Source: Propionibacteriaceae bacterium (GTDB lineage: Bacteria > Actinomycetota > Actinomycetes > Propionibacteriales > Propionibacteriaceae). Taken from it: a stretch of DNA of 9,613 nt. The position numbers and the translations under genes were made by a program. Shown piece by piece: positions 6,864 to 9,613 of this stretch; the stretch's first letter is position 1, and each line of letters starts with the position of its first letter. The stretch is from assembly GCA_009781325.1 (NCBI GenBank), contig WQYJ01000069.1, positions 1 to 9,613 on the forward strand. The letters are read 5' to 3'. The notes below the pieces were generated by a model. That model did not search any database. It was not told the DNA's origin and saw nothing but the letters and a program-made list of their open reading frames with translations.

Positions 6864-8501
6864 CTAGATAACGGGACGGTAGATGATCAGGGCATCGGAC
6901 TCACCGCAGGTAGGCGGAAGGCTGCCACCGGTCATGGATGTATAGCCAACGGTGACAACCGCTGTTCCGGTTGATGTGATATTCGTGAGGGTGATTTCCG
7001 AACCACCTCCGTAGAAGTTCACCTCAAACAGTTCACCGTCTTTCTCAAAGCGTGCGATGAACTCCCCTCCATAGGGAGATGGATCATTGCTGTACGATGT
7101 GGCAAGCTCGCCATCGGATGACTTCGAGACTCCACGTACATAGAAGTCCGAATTAGCTCCCACTGTTATCCCGAAAAAGCGGTTAGCCCCATTTCCCGAA
7201 TAGCTGCGCTCCCAAAGCTGTTTTCCTGATCCGTCATATGCGACCATGATTGCATCGAATTTGTCAGCTTCTGGGAAATCACCTTCGAATCGATTGGCGG
7301 CACCAACGGCAACAATCATGTCGTTAAGAGTGGTGACTGAGTAGAATCTGTTATTTCCATGATCACCTCCTGCTGTACGCCAGATTAACTTCCCTTGTGA
7401 GGAGTACTTCATCACCACATAATCGCTGGTTTCACCGTAAGGATCACCGGCTTTGCCTCCACGACCAACGACGACAATGCCATCATCGTGAGTCCTTGTT
7501 ATGCTCCCGACACGGTCATTATCGTCAATAGCTGTGAACCACTTGAGAGAACCATTGGCATCAAGTTGAGCTATGAAATCCTGGAACTCACCGATGGTCC
7601 CTAGTACAGTGATGTTTCCACTACCATCAATGGCAAGATCCCAGGCACCGCTGAGGTGTTCTGATGACCACGGAATTCCTGAAACACTCCAGACCATTTC
7701 ACCATCAGAATTGAGTTTGGCAACGTAAGGCCCTACGTCTTCAAAGTCGCCTGTTGTCTGACCAACAACAACGACGTCTCCATCGGGAGCGCTGGCTGAA
7801 GCCTGGTAGCTAACCCCTTCAGAGGCTGTCAAGGAGATGAGCTCCCCGGTGGGACTGAAGATGGCAATGGTGGCTTGGTTTTCTGGTGTTTTGATGACAT
7901 CTGCATAGTCACGATCAGTGGACAGCGCCGATCCAAATACGATGATGTCTCCAAAGCCGGTGACTGCAGCGTTGTGGAAACGATCGGCGTCGCTGCCGCA
8001 TAGGGTCCTCTCCCATGGGTGATCGGTTCTCCATGTCGGCTCATTGGTTGAGGTTGGCTCATTCCGATGAGTCAGATCAAGGAGGCTAACCGCGGCAATG
8101 GCGGCAGCAATCAAAGTAACGACAACGACAACGATCACCACGATCAGAGTGGTACGCGACTTCTTTGGCGGCGATGCTTGCGGAGGTGTGGGTGCGTACT
8201 GTGGTGGAGTTGGCTGCCACGGCGATTGATAACCCGCACTCGGCGGTGGGGGCGTACTGCCGCCAAACCCAGGAGCGGGGGCTGGAGGAGCGCTGGCTAT
8301 CCGGCGCCGCGAAATAATCATAGAGACCTCAGGGTCCCCCATCGAATTCAACCAGTCGAAGATTGCTGGGTCAGTGTTCGGATGTCCCGCTACTAAAGTA
8401 CGCAGACCGGGATGATGCTGGGCAATCGCCGTCAAGTCCGAGGCGGGAGTCGACATATCTGCGACGAGGCGGGCAGCTATGGTGTAATCAGTAAGGTCCA
8501 T
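6864..8501 (-). CDS. Membrane-anchored beta-propeller protein, LRV-like N-terminus (545 aa)
   Basis: Parts: LRV-like module (1-67), strongly Pro-rich linker (about 70-112), KKSR, a Val/Ile-rich transmembrane helix (about 118-141), a short stalk and seven propeller repeats. Exported cysteines are Cys168 (RTLCGS) and Cys532 (PPTCGE). There are two adjacent ATG codons. I choose the second (8499-8501), since it gives the MDLTDY start and the six-base ribosome spacing seen in the three other large genes whose starts are visible; using the first (8502-8504) would add one Met. The exported part is by eye about 70% identical to the next gene upstream (8558-9613), including the same last residues IIYRPVI, so this pair arose by fairly recent tandem duplication. 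Role as a surface receptor, adhesin or sensor is inferred; no enzymatic motif is seen. Confidence 0.85.
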   Translation of the reverse strand: MDLTDYTIAARLVADMSTPASDLTAIAQHHPGLRTLVAGHPNTDPAIFDWLNSMGDPEVSMIISRRRIASAPPAPAPGFGGSTPPPPSAGYQSPWQPTPPQYAPTPPQASPPKKSRTTLIVVIVVVVVTLIAAAIAAVSLLDLTHRNEPTSTNEPTWRTDHPWERTLCGSDADRFHNAAVTGFGDIIVFGSALSTDRDYADVIKTPENQATIAIFSPTGELISLTASEGVSYQASASAPDGDVVVVGQTTGDFEDVGPYVAKLNSDGEMVWSVSGIPWSSEHLSGAWDLAIDGSGNITVLGTIGEFQDFIAQLDANGSLKWFTAIDDNDRVGSITRTHDDGIVVVGRGGKAGDPYGETSDYVVMKYSSQGKLIWRTAGGDHGNNRFYSVTTLNDMIVAVGAANRFEGDFPEADKFDAIMVAYDGSGKQLWERSYSGNGANRFFGITVGANSDFYVRGVSKSSDGELATSYSNDPSPYGGEFIARFEKDGELFEVNFYGGGSEITLTNITSTGTAVVTVGYTSMTGGSLPPTCGESDALIIYRPVI

Positions 8502-8507
8502 CATTGG

Positions 8508-8512
8508 CTCCT
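8508..8512 (-). promoter_or_regulatory. Ribosome binding site that decides the start of 6864-8501
   Basis: AGGAG lies three bases from the first ATG and six from the second. The three other large genes with visible starts use six bases between AGGAG and ATG, so translation probably begins at the second ATG. Confidence 0.6.
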
Positions 8513-8522
8513 ATGTGAAAGC

Positions 8523-8552
8523 TTCTGCATGCAGAATACTGCGTACGCGCAG
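8523..8552. other. Two adjacent palindromes in a short intergenic gap
   Basis: ttctgcatgcagaa (8523-8536) is a perfect 14-base palindrome. It is followed by ctgcg-tacg-cgcag (8539-8552), a five-pair stem with a four-base loop. Both lie between two array genes, just before the ribosome site of 6864-8501. They could be an operator or an mRNA processing site; no known factor is recognised and there is no T-run. The corresponding gap before 5122-6807 holds only a smaller inverted repeat, tcaca/tgtga, at 6842-6854. Confidence 0.4.
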
Positions 8553-8557
8553 GACTG

Positions 8558-9613
8558 CTAAATGACAGGACGGTAGATGATCAGGGCATCGGTCTCACCA
8601 CAGGTAGGTGGAAGGCTGCCACCGGTCATGGAGGAGTAGCCCACGAAGACGACCGCTGTTCCCGTTGAGGAAATCTGCACTAAGGTGACTTCAGAACTCC
8701 CGCCGAAATGCTCGACATCACTGAGGCTTCCGTCTGTCCCCATATGTGCAACAAACACTCCGCCATAGGGTGGATTGGCACTGTGGGGGGATGTGATGTC
8801 ACCTTCGGAGGATTGTGAGAGTCCGCGTACATAAAAGTCAGCATTAGCTCCCACGGTTACTCCCTGGAAGCGGTTAGCTCCATTTCCTGAATAACTGCGC
8901 TCCCAAAGTTGGTTACCCGCTCCGTCGTACGCGGCAATGATTCCATCGAACTTGTCAGACTCTGGATAATCACCGTCGAACCGATTGGCAACACCAACGA
9001 CAACAACTCCGTCTTTGAATGCAGCGACTCCTTTAAATTCGTTGAATCCAGGATCACCTGCTGCTACACGCCAGATCTGTTTTCCCTCAGAGGAGAACTT
9101 CATCACAAGATTATTCGTGGTTTCACCAGACACATCTCCATCTCTGGTAGAACGTCCGACAGCAACGATGCCATCGTCTCGGGTCGTTGTGATGCTCTCG
9201 ATGTGATTATTGTTGTTAACAGATGTGAACCAATTGAGATCACCATGGACATTCAGTTGAGCTACGTAATTCTGGAATTCTCCGATAGTCCCCACCACGT
9301 CGATATTTCCGGCACTGTCGATGGCAACATCCCAGGCACCGCTCAGGTTATGTGACCATGGAATACCTGAGACACTCCAGAGCTCTTCCCCATCAGCATT
9401 CAATTTCGCAACATAGGGCCCTATCTCAGTCATGTCGCCCAGTGTTTGGCCAACAACGACGACAGTTCCATCGGGAGCGCTAGCTGCTGATACGTAGTGA
9501 ACCCCTTCCGAGGCGGTCAAGGAGATGAGTTCCCCCGTTTCACTCAGGACAGCAATTGTTGCGTGGTTTTGTGTGGTGTTGATGACATCTGCATAGTCCT
9601 TATCAGTGGAATA
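8558..9613 (-). CDS. Beta-propeller paralogue, 5' partial at right edge
   Basis: The frame is open to the right edge. The residues before the internal TTG at 9520 (YSTDKDYADVI and on) align with the first propeller blade of the neighbouring 545-aa protein, so the gene certainly continues outside the window. In total 351 residues are seen, covering most of blade 1 through blade 7 and the C-terminus. The final cysteine (PPTCGE) is conserved; its partner would lie just beyond the edge. The linker, transmembrane helix and cytoplasmic module are expected there too but are not seen. By eye it is about 70% identical to the 6864-8501 product. The two genes also share the bases around their stop codons. 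It is the most upstream array member visible, and the promoter of the array is probably further right. Confidence 0.85.
   Translation of the reverse strand, partial: YSTDKDYADVINTTQNHATIAVLSETGELISLTASEGVHYVSAASAPDGTVVVVGQTLGDMTEIGPYVAKLNADGEELWSVSGIPWSHNLSGAWDVAIDSAGNIDVVGTIGEFQNYVAQLNVHGDLNWFTSVNNNNHIESITTTRDDGIVAVGRSTRDGDVSGETTNNLVMKFSSEGKQIWRVAAGDPGFNEFKGVAAFKDGVVVVGVANRFDGDYPESDKFDGIIAAYDGAGNQLWERSYSGNGANRFQGVTVGANADFYVRGLSQSSEGDITSPHSANPPYGGVFVAHMGTDGSLSDVEHFGGSSEVTLVQISSTGTAVVFVGYSSMTGGSLPPTCGETDALIIYRPVI

Noticed and set aside
8909..9355. Rightward 148-aa frame
   Set aside because: It is antisense to a well-conserved propeller gene, with no ribosome site or family resemblance.
1..9613. 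tRNA, rRNA, transposase or phage genes
   Set aside because: I saw no cloverleaf, ribosomal RNA, transposase or phage structural signature on either strand.

Overview
The window looks like a chromosomal segment of a moderately GC-rich actinobacterium, perhaps of the Actinomycetaceae, Bifidobacteriaceae or Propionibacteriaceae type. I infer this from the DUF559 nuclease-like gene at the left end and from the N-terminal module on the array proteins. That module resembles the actinobacterial 'variant leucine-rich repeat' (LRV-like) domain, followed by a proline-rich linker and a transmembrane segment. The genus cannot be fixed from the sequence alone.

Layout. A rightward DUF559-family gene (2-586) enters from the left edge without its 5' end. 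Next comes a gene-free stretch (587-906) with a short GC-rich tandem repeat (653-807) and a strong intrinsic terminator (807-886) reading leftward. Everything from 907 to the right edge is a leftward array of six related genes. In transcription order these are 8558-9613 (5' end outside the window), 6864-8501, 5122-6807, 2985-4685, 1271-2938 and a small gene at 907-1167. Most gaps are 46-103 bp. One 436-bp gap (4686-5121) holds a 114-bp palindromic element (4939-5052) and may divide the array into two transcription units.

The four complete large proteins share one plan: a roughly 65-residue cytoplasmic helical module, a Pro/Ser/Ala-rich linker, a Lys/Arg-flanked transmembrane helix, and an exported domain of about 400 residues made of seven SBBP-like beta-propeller repeats. 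The fifth large gene shows only its propeller in this window. Each complete exported domain has exactly two cysteines, one at the start of the propeller and one in the last repeat, placed where they could lock the ring shut. The small terminal gene encodes only the cytoplasmic module plus a short tail.

The most interesting reading is a paralogous family of surface propeller receptors or adhesins, with conserved cytoplasmic modules, diverging ectodomains and a free copy of the cytoplasmic module at the end of the array. No enzyme or known pathway can be assigned. The ligand-binding, adhesion or signalling role is inference.
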